Part shown: one piece after another, positions 45,200 through 56,998 of the stretch
Position numbering within the stretch: the stretch's first letter is position 1
Layout: every line of letters starts with the position of its first letter
NCBI GenBank assembly: GCA_019828545.1
Contig: JACVRA010000134.1
Span: 112,291 to 176,290 of the forward strand
DNA from: Paracamarosporium sp. OC-R06-R3
Lineage: Eukaryota; Ascomycota; Dothideomycetes; Pleosporales; Didymosphaeriaceae
Reading direction: 5' to 3'
Length of the DNA: 64,000 bases
Made by a program: the position numbers and the translations under genes
The notes under the pieces: generated by a model
The model's database searches: none
Seen by the model: the letters and a program-made list of their open reading frames with translations, nothing else
Told to the model about the DNA's origin: nothing

Positions 45200-46839
45200 C
45201 TACGGACGCTCGAAGAGTATGGGGAGGCGCATACTCCGGATGCTATTGGGTGTTTTAGGCGTTTTAGGCGTTTTGGGGGTCTTTGGCGACTTTGGTATCT
45301 TCGGCTTGCCCGATCTTCCCTCTGCAACAGAATTGTTCCGTGAGGCCAATGGGAGCGGAGTCGGTGGCAGCGCCTTCATGCGCGAGTCTCGGGATTCCCG
45401 AAAAGCGAGGGGACTCTTTCGGTAAAATTCCACGGACGCCTTCCGAAAGGGCAATTCTTCCACGCTCATGTGCGTCTTGCGCCAGCTTCTTTTCGCGTCT
45501 GGTACAGGTGTAGACGGGTGTGTATTTGATGGAGTTTTGTATTGGGAGAGCCTGCTTGTATAGCGCGTGCTAGGTGTGCCGATTGTGGTTCTTTCGTTGA
45601 GCTCGATATAAGTGTAATGGCGATAGATGGCGTAGAAACTAGACATGCATGGAATCATGAGACTGATGGAGACTTCCAATATCCTATTACCACTGTCAGC
45701 GCTTTGAGTAAGAGCCGTACTGTTTGTTACTTACAAGGCAACATTGATGGGGATTCGGTAGCCAGTGAGATCGATATCGCGATATGCCTTGATATGATAA
45801 ACCAGGCTCAAGATGCTGCAGACTGAAGCGCTAAGAACTGTTAGCTAGTCATCAGGTTGACCAGTGACATGTGTCTTACATTACACCTACGAAATGCATA
45901 ACGTAGATGACCCGTCTTTCCTTAACGGTGACATTCATGGACGGGCTCAACACAAACGTAGCGACCAGAAGATAAACGTCTGTGAGTGCGTTGACTAGTA
46001 TCATGAAGTTGCCGACTACCATGTTCGCTGCTCCTGCCCCAGAACATGATTTCTGTCGAAAGCCGTTGATGTAGGAATCCAAATCGGAACCTGGTTTGGG
46101 CGAGCATGCGATAGCAGCCGTACAAGTATGAAGCGCATATATCAAGCCAGTTGCGACAACGATGGTGTACCCAGCATTCTTGAACCATCGTACGGATGTG
46201 AAAACATGGACCAAATGCGCAATGACCATTGTCTTACTGAACCAGAGCACCGGACCCGTGAAAATAGCGAACGTCAAAAATCTCTGCTATATGTGTAAGT
46301 AGGCATTTTCGTAGATATTCGAGAAATGCATACAAGCATCCAAGGTTTAGTCAAGCGTTGGGTGTCAATGTCCCAGACATGATACCCATACGAACTGGCA
46401 ATCGTCACTGGAAGGAAAGTCAGTATTTCTTATCAGGAAGAGATAACAAAGTCTTACTGGGAATGGTGTATGCGATGAATGCCACACTGACTATCTTGGG
46501 TGATGTTAACGTAGAGCGCAATCGGGAAACGCAAATGCTGCTTACCAGTGTAAAGCAGAAGAGATCTTTTCGCATTAGTCGTCGTAACAAACTAGAGTAA
46601 GATATCTTACTTACAGTCTAAGAATGTCCATTTTTTTCGAGCAAGAACACGAGCAAAGATACGGGCAAATGCACACAGGAAGATCAAAGGCAGACATACG
46701 CCTGCCGTGGCTACCACTGGCAAAGCCAGGAACTCCGACTTATTGAAGTCGGATGCGACACCCTGTAAGGTATAAGCAATGAAGTGGGTGAAGAAACGGT
46801 AGCACCTACTGATGGAGGTGGACGCAAAGGAGATGCCAT
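45200..46839 (-). CDS. Fungal rhodopsin-domain 7TM protein with KTP-repeat tail
   Basis: Seven exons, 46810-46839, 46615-46762, 46458-46565, 46334-46407, 45887-46283, 45735-45822 and 45200-45683, with introns of 47-64 bp, give 442 aa, all in frame. The layout fits the fungal rhodopsin-like membrane family often grouped with PTH11-related proteins: TM1 LALPVVATAGVCLPLIFL; WTFLDYLFCFTLV at the start of TM2; YGYHVWDI (the GxGxHxWD-like loop motif); TM segments FAIFTGPVLWFSK, YTIVVATGLIYALH and NFMILVNALTDVYLL (N-x-x-TD-x-x-LL signature); and a last helix EVSISLMIPCMSSFYAIY. The cytoplasmic tail is Ser/Thr/Pro-rich with a PKSPKTPKTPKTPKTP run. It probably senses an extracellular or surface cue; ligand and coupling are unknown. 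Confidence 0.85.
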
Positions 46840-48785
46840 GAGAACATCTCAACTTTGCAAGGTACGCAAGCAATGCCGAAGGAGCACCCAAGGACAGATT
46901 TGGGGCCCTGTGCGATTAAGTAGCGATGCGGCGTAAATACCTTATCCAGACGGATCCGGCCGAGTGTACATGGGGTCGCACGTGGCGGTACGGAGCGACC
47001 CAACACCAAGGTCGCGTAGAGCGAGACGATCATGGTAATAGAAGTTCAAATCGAAGTTTCTGATGCGGGACGGAGTACGGCAAGGCTAGACGCGCCTCAT
47101 CTGCGCACAGAGATAGCTACAAAGGTAAGACACTTTCCCATTGCTGTCGAGCCCACGGACCCGCCAGAGCGGCTGTCGCAACGTGCGATTCAACGCTCGG
47201 ACAAGGTGTTCATCACAACGAAGAGAGGCAGGTTCCACATCTATTACGCCAAGCCCCTGAAAATTCTTCATGGACGATATCTGACGCTGCCAATTGTTGT
47301 GGGCTGATACCGAGCATTTAGGGGGTTGCGCTCAACATTGCCCCACCGAAAGCATTTGTTTTTGTACTGGTATAAGAGGGGGCTGTCCACGTGTATACTA
47401 GAGCGAACAACGGTATCATGGGTCGACATGGGACTGTCTCTTCTACCCAGATGCGATTGAACACCGAAGGATCCTCCCGCATCTTGGGGCCACCAGGGGC
47501 CATGAACGATGCTAAGCGCACCAATGACATGTTGAGCGTACGATTGGGAAAATTCAAGGGTCTGGAAATGGTAAAGTTCGGCTAGACCCGATATTTACCG
47601 CTGCACTTCCATTAATCTCACACGATGCCCGATGTAGGACAAACTCGGAGATGCGATTGCGTTGTGATGTCCTCTTCTGGTGCTCTGAAGCGAATGCAAG
47701 ATCGCACTCCGTTCGCAAATCAAATGCCAGCTCTCGACCGTTCTTCTAACACTGTTTCAGTAGGCAGTCTCTAGCTTCCTCCAGCCTCTACGGTGGATGG
47801 TAACTTAAGTTGGTTGTGAAGTTTGATAGTGGGATTCAAGCGTGGTCAGCACATCACAGACCAGCTATCAGGATGAGGAATTAGAGCTCGATGTCGAAAT
47901 CCTTGTCGAGCCTATTTGAGAGTCGAGGCAGGATATGCCTAATGCGTGAAAGAATAGATGAGATGAGGAGGGTAGATTGCAAACCCAGAGATGATGCGAC
48001 CGCGCAGCCTGGTGGCAGGTACTGAAGCGCACAGTCTACTGGCTCGTCTCGACAAGCCGTCGGCCGTCGCCCCTGCAGCTCACTCCACGGCACGATTATT
48101 GTCCGCGGTCTCCCCCAAGTGGCTTTACCAGCCATGGTTTAGGCAGTTGCATCACCTAAACAATCCCAGCTGTGCATGCATTGGTCTGCGCAACGGCTTT
48201 TGCCCGAGATAGTTAACCCTCCTTGAATAACTGAATCTAGTCATTCACAGCAAAGTAGTGTGTCGAGAAATGTCGCGCGAGAGACCCTGACTTGACTTCG
48301 TTCCTATCTCGTATAGCCTTCTGGGGTCCTAGACGGCCGCTGCGAATATGCGACACGCATTTTACGAGGCAGCGCAGGTCGGGATACACCATGATGAAGA
48401 CGTCAACGACACCAATGAGTACCGGTATAACCAACCGGCAACTGGACCAGCCGCAATTAATAATCCATGTTCGCTCTAAAACACGGTACAATGCACGCTC
48501 AGCACTCGAAGCTAGTCTGCATGGGGCAGAAGGACATTGTCTAGCGCCCGATGCACCCGTTCCTAGCCTCGCTCAGAACGACTCATGTTCACTAAAACTA
48601 CACTATTGACCGCAAGTGGTGTAGCACTGATGTGTGGGGATTTGCAACCGGCATTTGATATGTATGATGCGATTTGCACTCACACTGAATTTTCCCCGCA
48701 TCAGTTTGGGCAACATGACGCTTAGTACAGACATAAATACGGGTGGCATGCGTAGCAACATAGCGCACACGCGTGCGCCAGCGCG
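46840..48785. other. Intergenic interval
   Basis: About 1.9 kb between divergent genes (7TM protein and carboxylesterase). ORFs at 47032-47307 and 47881-48135 have no motif. No RNA gene or repeat is seen. Confidence 0.5.
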
Positions 48786-50774
48786 ATGATATCTCTACTG
48801 TTTTTGCTCATCCTTGGAACTACTCTCCGTAGTACCCTAGCGATCCCACATGCTACACCGTTCCAAAGATGGAAACGACAATCAAGCGCAACGAATTCCA
48901 CACAAGTCGACCTTGGATATGAGATTTATGAGGGAATTGCTAACTCCTCGACTGGATTAAATACATTCAAAGGGTGTGCTTCTCTAAAGAGTTTGGAATT
49001 TCGATACTGACCCAGAGCAGTATCCGATATGCAGCTCCACCTATTGGAGCTTTACGATGGCAGGCACCCCAGAGTCCAGAGTCGAATCGCAGTACTGTGC
49101 TATCCGCCGCCGAGCTAGGCCCTACGTGCCCTCAATCATCAAGGGCCATGCCTGGAGCGAAAACATCTGGCATCACTGGTGAAGAGGATTGTCTATTTCT
49201 GAGTGTATATGCGCCCTTCAATGCTACCAAGCGCCCCGTTCCCGTCCTTGTGTACATACATGGGGGAGGTTATGGCCAAGGCTCGGGATCAGAGGATCTT
49301 AGTAGCATAATCAACGCAAACAACAATAGCTTTGTAGGTGTTGCTATCCAGTACCGTGTAAGTAACTCTCAATCCCTCGAGTTGGCGCCTTCTTCTAAAC
49401 GTACACTACAGCTGGGTGCCTTTGGTTTCTTGGCGGGCGACGAAGTGTACAGGAACGGAGTAGTTAATGCCGGCATTCTTGATCAACTCCTCGCTCTTCA
49501 ATGGGTCCAAGCATACATTGAACTTTTTGGAGGTGACCCCGATCGAGTGACAATTTCAGGAGAATCAGCAGGAGCAGGCTCCGTGATGCTATTGGACACA
49601 GCCTACGGTGGTACACTTGGAACCACATTATTTAGGAACGTGAGTAAACTCGACCCCCCGTTTGAAGTATGAACCCCTAACATGACAGTCTATAACCGCG
49701 TCGCCATACCTCCCTCAGCAATGGCATTACAAAGACTGGGTCCCGTCCCAGTCTTACTATGCATTCGCTATAGCTGCTGGATGTCCCCCAACGTCAGCTT
49801 ACGGAAACAGTTCTCAGACCATTTTCCAATGCCTGACCGCGAAGAACACAGAAACGCTTCAGAATGCTTCAGAACTTGTCTCGCAATCCGGAACATTTGG
49901 AAGTTGGGGGTTCCTTCCGGTTACAGATGATGTCTTCATTCAGTCCACTCCAAGTCAAGCACTCCTAGAGCGTAAAGTCAATGGCTTAAACCATCTTTCG
50001 GGGAACAACGCACAAGAAGGCGATATCTTCACCACGCAAAACATCACGACTGAAAATGATCTAGTGGCCTGGATTCGCCTTGTCTTCCCGCTTTTCACCC
50101 AAGACGACATCGCAAAGCTGTTATACTACTATCCCTCATCAAATAAGAGCGACTTCTCTGACGGTCTCACCGAATTTGCAACAAGTGGTTCAACAGGACC
50201 CACGATACTAAACGTCAGCCAGACCGCCACGGGTCAACAGCAACGCGCGCAAGCTATATATGGTGAGACCACTTTTGTATGCCCCAGCTACTGGCTCGCG
50301 GAAGCGTACAACACCCGCGGACGTAAAGGCTACAAGTATCAGTACTCGGTACCGATCGCGCTCCACGGCACCGACCCGAATGTGTATTTTGGCCCGGCTC
50401 CCGTCAACGTCGGACCGGATTTTATCCTTGCGTTTCAGCGCATCTGGGGAAACTTCATCACAACCGGCAACCCCTCCATCTCTTCTTCTGTCGCAAGTGG
50501 TGCCGGGTCAAACTCAACCAGCCAGTCCGCACTAGAGGACTGGCCTGTGTTTGCTCTGTGGGATCCCCAGATGGCCAATTTGAACCAAACGGGTGGGACG
50601 CCTGTCTTGGTCAATCTGTTTAATAACACTAGGGTATTGGATCAGAATGCAACCGAATATGTTGGGCCCGGCCGGACGAACGATATAACGTTAGTTGATG
50701 CATATGCATGGGAAGGTGGACGCGGCAAGAGGTGCGATTTCTGGAGGAGTGTCTCACGCATTGTGCCAGAATGA
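48786..50774 (+). CDS. Secreted type-B carboxylesterase/lipase
   Basis: Exons 48786-48973, 49021-49357, 49412-49639 and 49689-50774, with introns of 47-54 bp, give 612 aa. A signal peptide (MISLLFLLILGTTLRSTLA) is followed by a KR site that could be a propeptide cleavage. Family marks: FKGIRYAAPPIGALRW, EDCLFLSVYAP, the oxyanion-hole IHGGGYGQGS, the nucleophile elbow GESAGAGS (Ser about 227) and a probable catalytic His in ALHGTDPNVYF. Many N-glycosylation sequons (NST, NAT, NKS, NQT) agree with secretion. Carboxylesterase-lipase family members hydrolyse esters of short to long acyl chains; some act on plant, lipid or ester-mycotoxin substrates, but the substrate here cannot be told. Confidence 0.92.
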
Positions 50775-51162
50775 GTCTGATACCTACTTTCCTATATAAT
50801 CAAGATAATCTTTATCTGGGTGTCGAAACTTGAGTTATTCGCGGTCATGTTTTCGGTGAATATTAGTCAACTTAGCCTGAACTAGGGCCATGTACAATTT
50901 GTACAACTTGTACGAGGCTTACATCCATAGAGCTGGTATCAGGAAATTTAAATCTTGTTGCCTATGAGTGCAAAAGATTACTGGGAGGTTTAAAACTTCG
51001 ATATTTCTTATAAGCATTACTGCACAGCACTAGAGCATTATATCGTCGATTGTAGATGTAGAGACAGAACGATGACGTCAGTAAGGGAAAATGCCAATCT
51101 CATCAGACGCGCGAGAATTCTCATCACAACGTGCCTGAACGAAAACAATCACGTCAATCCCA
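50775..51162. other. Intergenic interval
   Basis: About 390 bp, AT-rich. It holds the 3' end of the esterase gene and the promoter of the small membrane protein gene. Nothing else is seen. Confidence 0.5.
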
Positions 51163-51627
51163 ATGGCTTCCAATAACGATGAGAAAGCCATAGATGCGCA
51201 TTCCCGCACCGCGCTTACCACTGCAAAGCACAACCTGCGCTATCTCTACGATCCGTCAACAGCCAGCAGCGCCCCAACGCGACGTCGCACGCGCGCCCTT
51301 CTGCATGTGCTACGCTCATCTCTCATCTTTGCCTTCTGGCGCATCGTGCGTTATGCCAAATACATTGCCATTGGCTCTCTTGTCGCCACAATTGGGGCGG
51401 GCGCGTTGGGTACTGTAGTCAGCGGCGCCGGATTCGTACTTGCTCCAACGGGGATTGCTGGGACAATTGTGGCTGCATCGATTTGGGGTGTGGGTAAATT
51501 TGCGCTAAAGAGGGTGAGGAGAAGATGGGAAAAGGGTCACGGGTATGGCGAGGTGGAAGAGGCGAGACAAGAGAGAATGAGTCGTGCAATGAGGATGGAG
51601 AGGGGACCTGAAGCCGTTCCTTGGTGA
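51163..51627 (+). CDS. Small glycine-rich membrane protein
   Basis: Intronless 154-aa ORF. A hydrophilic N-terminus with an RRRTR cluster precedes one or two membrane-spanning stretches: FAFWRIVRYAKYIAIGSLVA and the glycine-spaced GAGALGTVVSGAGFVLAPTG followed by IAGTIVAASIWGVGKFAL. The C-terminus is strongly basic and acidic mixed (KRVRRRWEKGHG...ERMSRAMRMERG) and probably cytosolic or matrix-facing. The Gly-x3-Gly spacing resembles glycine-zipper helices. No named family was recognised. The composition and clean start support a real gene. Confidence 0.6.
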   Translation: MASNNDEKAIDAHSRTALTTAKHNLRYLYDPSTASSAPTRRRTRALLHVLRSSLIFAFWRIVRYAKYIAIGSLVATIGAGALGTVVSGAGFVLAPTGIAGTIVAASIWGVGKFALKRVRRRWEKGHGYGEVEEARQERMSRAMRMERGPEAVPW

Positions 51628-52603
51628 TTATGATTGATTCAGCACGAGGAAGACAGGTGAATGTATGGCCAAATATCTCGCGGGTGCATGGCTTATGAAG
51701 TACTGTTAAACTGTTGTTTATATATTAATTGAGCAGACATGTCCGTTGCAGGAGTAGAGAATCATAGCCAAAGTCACGTGTTTTCGCGTTCACTTGGGCA
51801 ATACGAAGTAGCGGAAGCCATCGGAACCGACCATAACGTCATCAACATCTGTGGGCGTTCCAACCTACTAGTATTGTACCGCCATACTCTACTCCTAGGT
51901 AATCTAGTCAGGTTCTATGATGACGCTATTTGGAATTTATTATCTCGCTCTCTGACAAGAGACCGACGCCGAAGATTGTTTTTATAATCAGATGCACTAG
52001 AACTCTTAGTTGATGGAACAATGTTCGTCCGCTTTCGGAAAGTGATTTAGAATTCATCATTACAAGGGTTGCTTCTTTGTTCCTGTTGAATGGTTAACGT
52101 CACATGAAAATGTCTGTTCCGTGTCGATGTCGAAGAGGTCATTGGTGAGGGCTATTATCACTCGTGATATGAATAACGTTGGGTAGAAGAAAACTAGGTT
52201 CTGCTCGCGTCGGACGCCTGGGCGATCGAGCAGTCGGTCCATCGTTAGATGGGGCTAGCACAGTTCATGTTCCAGACTAGAAAGCCAAATCATCGAATCG
52301 GACACTTTCCAACGCCCCTTAGTTGCTTACTCTACTCGTCTTACGAAAGCGTAACCAAACTCCATCAACTCACGAGTCGGAGATTCGGATCTAAGAGTGT
52401 CCATTCGGTTGCGGAAGCCGGTCAGAAGCCCGATTGCTTCCTGTGTGACAAAGATACAGCTTAAGCGAAGTTTAGCATAACGTCCGGTCTCACGTTGTGC
52501 AGATCTGAGACGATATATTAGGCCTGCTTACACCCTTTTCTCTAAACTCAGAAATCAAACTTGGCTACTTGGGATCCTGAATCTTACCTTTGTGAGTTTC
52601 AGT
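51628..52603. other. Intergenic interval
   Basis: About 1 kb upstream of the MFS gene; no gene signal. ORFs at 51739-51987 and 52249-52464 look accidental. Confidence 0.5.
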
Positions 52604-54446
52604 ATGACTATCAAGGAGATCTTGCGGGACGCGCCGGCCGGTCAACTAGCCCGAGCTTACCTTGGATGGAAGATAGCGCCTTACGAGGATGAAAAGGAGA
52701 ACTACCAACTGCCACCACCTGAGAAGCAAGAAGCTGTTCCACAGACTGAGGCCCAGCGCAATGTGGATCCTGACGACGGATCCGACGCAGGGTCTGAAGA
52801 GAAGGAGAAGGAGAAGGATCTCGAAAGCAACGTTGTGAATAGTGAAGCTGGTGGGTTGCAATCGCAAATTGGACATTCTGGCGACCGCGATATCGAGCGT
52901 GTTGCGACTGAGAAGGAAGAACAAGGAGCACACCAACCAGGATCCATCGAGGTAGGGTTCGGCCCTATGGACCCGGACAATCCTCAGAATTGGTCAGCTC
53001 GGAGGAAGGTTTTCGCTTTTTCACAAATCTGCCTCCTGACCTTCTCTGGTAAGTAGATCTCTGTTCTGTCATTTCTATACGCTGACCGGAATATAGTTTA
53101 TAGCGCGTCCGCCATCATCACACCAGCTGAAGGTATTTTCGTCCAGCAATGGGGCACGACAGGAGAGGTTTCGGCACTCGTGCTCTCCATGTACGTCCTA
53201 GGCTATGGAATCGGGCCATTGATATTCAGTCCAATGTCTGAGATGTCCATGGTCGGACGGAATGTACCATACATCATGTCGTTCGCCATCTTCATTATTA
53301 TGACCGCCGTAGGCTCTGGTATATCGAATTTTCCCGGAATAGTCGTTGTACGGTTCATCCAGGGATTCTTTGGCGGTCCTGTCCTATCAACTGGCGCTGC
53401 TTCTGCATCGGACATCTTCCCTTTCAACAAAGTCCCTTACGCGTTGTCCGTTTGGGCGTTCTTTGCTTATGCTGGCCCTGCCCTTGGCCCGGTAATGAGT
53501 GGATTTGCAATTCCCCTCAACAACTGGCGGTGGGGATTCTGGGAAACGTTGATTCTCTCTGGATGCACCTTCTTGCTCATGTTTTTCTGCCTGCCGGAAA
53601 CAAATGCTGAATATATCCTTGCGCAGCGTGCGAAGCGGCTCCGGGCCAAAACTGGAGACAGCAACTTGCTCTCAAGGTCCGAAAGCCGCTCTGGGAACAA
53701 AAACTGGGTTAATCTCACTGTGTATCATCTTACCATGCCTTTTCGGATCACTGTTCTCGATCCTTCGGTTGGCTTCATCAACCTCTACACCGCGCTCGTC
53801 TACGGCGTATACTATTCTTTCTTTGAGTCATTTCCGCTTGTATATATCGATATCTACTCTTTCTCTATTGGAATCATGGGGGCGGTCTTTCTCTGCGTTA
53901 TAATTGGCGCTATTATAGGAGTTGTCATCTATTGGCTTCTTATGTATTTTATTTACGAGCCATATACTTTGTCCAAAGGTATTGGCAGTCCGGAGTACCG
54001 CCTGGTCCCTGGTATTTTCTCTGCCGCTTTGGCTCCGGCTGGCATGTTCATTTTTGGTTACGCAGCCAAGCGAGACATCACTTGGGTTGCTCCAACTATT
54101 GGTATCGCGCTCTATGCCGCGACATCTTTCATTGTAAGTCTCGCACTCAATATCTTCATAGGTATCTTCAGCTGATTTGTCACAGTTGGTCAATTGTATC
54201 TTTGTGTACTTACCTACCAGCTACCCTCGCTATGCGGCTAGCATCTTTGCGGCGAACGGTTTCTTGCGTAGTGCGATGGCATGTGGTGCCATTCATTTTT
54301 CGCAGCCGCTCTTTCACAATCTTGGGGTCGGAAATGGATGCGCAATTCTAGGAAGTGCCGCTGCAGCCTGCGCCGTTGCATTCGTAGGCCTTTGGTGGTA
54401 TGGCCCGAATCTCAGAGCGCGCAGCAAGTTTGCCGAGACATATTAG
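52604..54446 (+). CDS. MFS transporter, DHA1-like (drug:H+ antiporter type)
   Basis: Exons 52604-53048, 53097-54133 and 54186-54446, with introns of 48 and 52 bp, give 580 aa. ATG 52604 was chosen; the frame extends only to a GTG upstream. A 130-residue cytosolic Glu/Lys-rich N-terminus precedes FGPMDPDNPQNWSARRK, the entry motif of fungal DHA1 carriers. About 12 TM segments follow. Motifs: YVLGYGIGPLIFSPMSE (motif A region, with the usual GRRPVY replaced by VGRNVPY), VRFIQGFFGGPVLSTG, GPALGPVMSGF (motif C) and LPETNAEYILAQRAKRLR in the central loop. Such proteins export drugs, fungicides, polyamines or secondary metabolites using the proton gradient. The substrate cannot be assigned and no biosynthetic backbone gene is adjacent. 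Confidence 0.92.
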
Positions 54447-55313
54447 ATTTCGGCTCGAAAGGGTCTCGGATGGCATGTATTGGGGCTTCATGGTGAGACA
54501 ATAAATGTAGATTAATGGCACGGTAATGTCTATAAAGCTGAGCAAGAGCCGGTCAAAGACGTGTACATTCATGGAAGTATGATAGAGTAATTTTCTACTC
54601 CGCTCTTGAGTTTTGGATGCCAGTTCTTTGTTCTTGACTATTAGACTAATCTTCTCTTGCGCTACACCACGGGTAAAATCTAGTGGAGTGCATCTTTCGC
54701 TGTTAAGGCATTGTCGCTGCCTTTTAGAAGCTCTAGATCTATTTAGACCACTTATCTCTAAGCCTGAGCTTGGTATCGTTGTATACGGCTTCGTCGTTTT
54801 CCTCGGCATCTTCTTCGTCCAGATATTCCCCCGTCCTTCATGCTTTGCACGGCGTCGTACAGTCGATCCGCTGTCAAGCCTATAACCTCGTCTAAGTTTG
54901 GCGATTAGGGTTGAGGGTAGTACACGTCGAGTAATATAGGTAAACAGCAAACCAGCTTTTGTAATTCCCGTACGGATTGATTAGATATCTCACAGGAGGT
55001 CCTTGCAATCGACCCTCCTCAGCAGTGACACTATTGAAATCAACGTCAAGATGTGTTTGCCTAGATCAATCCTACTGATCTGTCGTTAGGAGATCAGCGT
55101 ATATCGACTCTTCGGGTTTGGACACTCCTCCGTCGCTCTCGCCTACTAAATCGAGGATTTCGGTCATCACGCCCGATGGAATGATGCGCTATAGGGCTTC
55201 TTGAAAAGTGAGGGGTTTCTCGCTATCAATCACAAGCTCGTGTACTTACTTCGTCCAATCTTCCCTTAACCCCAGCGCGGCATTAAGTGCGCTATCCTCC
55301 GTCTTATGCTCAT

Positions 55314-55550
55314 TCAAATCCTTGCCTTCCTGCAAGTCCAGCAGGGTCTGACGGATTTGTTGACCTGATGGCCCTGTTGTCTGGCTTGAGTCATCGCTAT
55401 ACTCGGTTCCCTTGTCGTCTTCGCCATTGTAACTTTCTCATCGTCACCATGGTTATTTCCGTCTTTGCCACCATGACCTTTATCATCGTCATCTTTCCTG
55501 AGCTCGCTATCATAGAGACTATTGTCTCCAATGTCACTGTCGTTTACCAC
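55314..55550 (-). pseudogene. Possible truncated Zn2Cys6 N-terminus
   Basis: A minus-strand frame with an acidic leader runs into SVRPCWTCRKARI and then TGA. This matches the first half of a fungal binuclear zinc cluster (C-x2-C-R-K), which should continue with a third Cys and a second CxxC. Instead the frame ends and the sequence downstream (54.6-55.3 kb) is AT-rich with many stops. Most likely a decayed regulator gene; a chance match cannot be ruled out. Confidence 0.35.
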
Positions 55551-55674
55551 CTTGCTACACGCGTACTTCCTTTGTCGCTATCCGTGTTCGTATTTGCGCT
55601 GGGATCAACCGTGCCGCCTTAGCTGCGCATCTGGTTATAAAACTAATAAGTGCTGTTTCTATCCGTACTCACAC

Positions 55675-55751
55675 AGTTAGTAGACAGTAGTCAGTAGTTT
55701 GTAATTAGTAGTATTTAGTAGTAAGTAGTATTTAGTAGTGAGTAGTTAGTG
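55675..55751. repeat. Simple repeat, degenerate TAGTA/TTTAGTAG units
   Basis: About 77 bp made almost only of AGTAG, TTAGTAG and ATTTAGTAG words, low in C. A microsatellite-like tract without coding potential. Confidence 0.8.
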
Positions 55752-56998
55752 CTTATAAGTTTAAATAGGTTTGACAAATGCTGCACTAGATTTCCTAAGA
55801 GTTGCACTTGCGCAACGGTAAACCTTTCAAAATCAATATCAAACGCGGCCTAACCAGACCGTTAGGAACGGTCTGTAACAGGTAGGTCTGCTTTCAGCTC
55901 TTGACTTATCTCTTTGTCTATATTCTTGTCTATCTCTCTTGCTTGAATCTTCTCGGCCCCCGGAGGATATTAAAGGCCATTGGTGAACCCCGCCCGATCC
56001 AGTCTTTCTTCATAGACTTCCCTCACGCCTCACCGATAGTCAAAGTAGGACCCCATGGGCTTCTGGCACTAGCACTTAATGCTGTCAGACATAGCAAAGT
56101 GCTGTCCTGAGCACAATGCTTTCTCGAGCTGTTGGTGCAAGAACGAGTTTTGGGAAATGACACATTGGTAGCTATCCTAGATATTGTTTGTTCCATACAC
56201 ACAACATCTCAAAGCGGTAGGCATGTGCTGTAGAACGGTTCTTTCGAAGCAATCTTAGTCTCCACAACAATGTAGATCGCTCGGACTTTGATATACGAAC
56301 TAGTTAACAAGAGGAATCTGATATCCGCCATTGGAATAAAATTAATGTAGTCAGCCGTTTGCGAGTTTTAGTCCCTTTCAGACTTCTTGATAGATACATG
56401 CATGTAACTACGTGCGTGAAATGCGCGCCGAGTGCGTACAGGAGCAACGATGCCCAGAGCGTTTGAGTGTCTTAAACTGGTACGTCTTACGAGCGAACTG
56501 GGGTTGAGCGATCCATTGGGCAGGGAGAGTGGGGGCGCTTGCCGAAGCCGAGCAAGTGCCCCAGCAAGCCGAAACACAGGGCTGCGGAAAATTAGTTTCC
56601 ACGCAAGCAACCGCAAGCAACGGGCGCTACAAGCTTGGCGACAGTCGCATTGGCTCTCTGAGCAAGATGCTTGCGTCACTGTGTACCTCGCGTTTCCTCT
56701 TGCGGCATCGAACGAAACGGCAAACCCACAAACAATCAGCCAGCCGTCAGTCCATGGTCCGAGCTCCTCGAGGATGAAACCACTACACTTTACGAGAGAC
56801 AGGTCGTACCGATCGTGCGGATAGCTATTGTATATAACAAGTATGTGAGCGCAGCACTGCTCTTCCCTTTCTGTTCTTAAGCAATTCCATTCATTCGTTT
56901 ACCCTGTTGCGTTTTGCTGGTCACTCGCTTTCAATTCACTTATCCCTCATTTCTACTTTTGCCAACAAAGAACAATCTCTCTCCTCTTACCGATCAAC

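Larger units (their letters stand above)
54447..56998. other. AT-rich interval with repeat and gene remnant
   Basis: About 2.5 kb. It contains an acidic reading fragment (minus, about 54747-54833), a probable zinc-cluster remnant, a TAGTAG-type simple repeat and, from about 56400, the GC-richer upstream region of the pectin lyase gene. No intact gene was identified. Confidence 0.45.

Noticed and set aside
48000..54446. A secondary-metabolite cluster built around the esterase and MFS genes
   Set aside because: No polyketide synthase, NRPS, terpene synthase, P450 or tailoring set is present in the window.
54348..54950. Minus-strand 200-codon ORF overlapping the MFS 3' end
   Set aside because: It overlaps the conserved last exon of the transporter antisense and shows no domain; part of it is a shifted remnant discussed separately.
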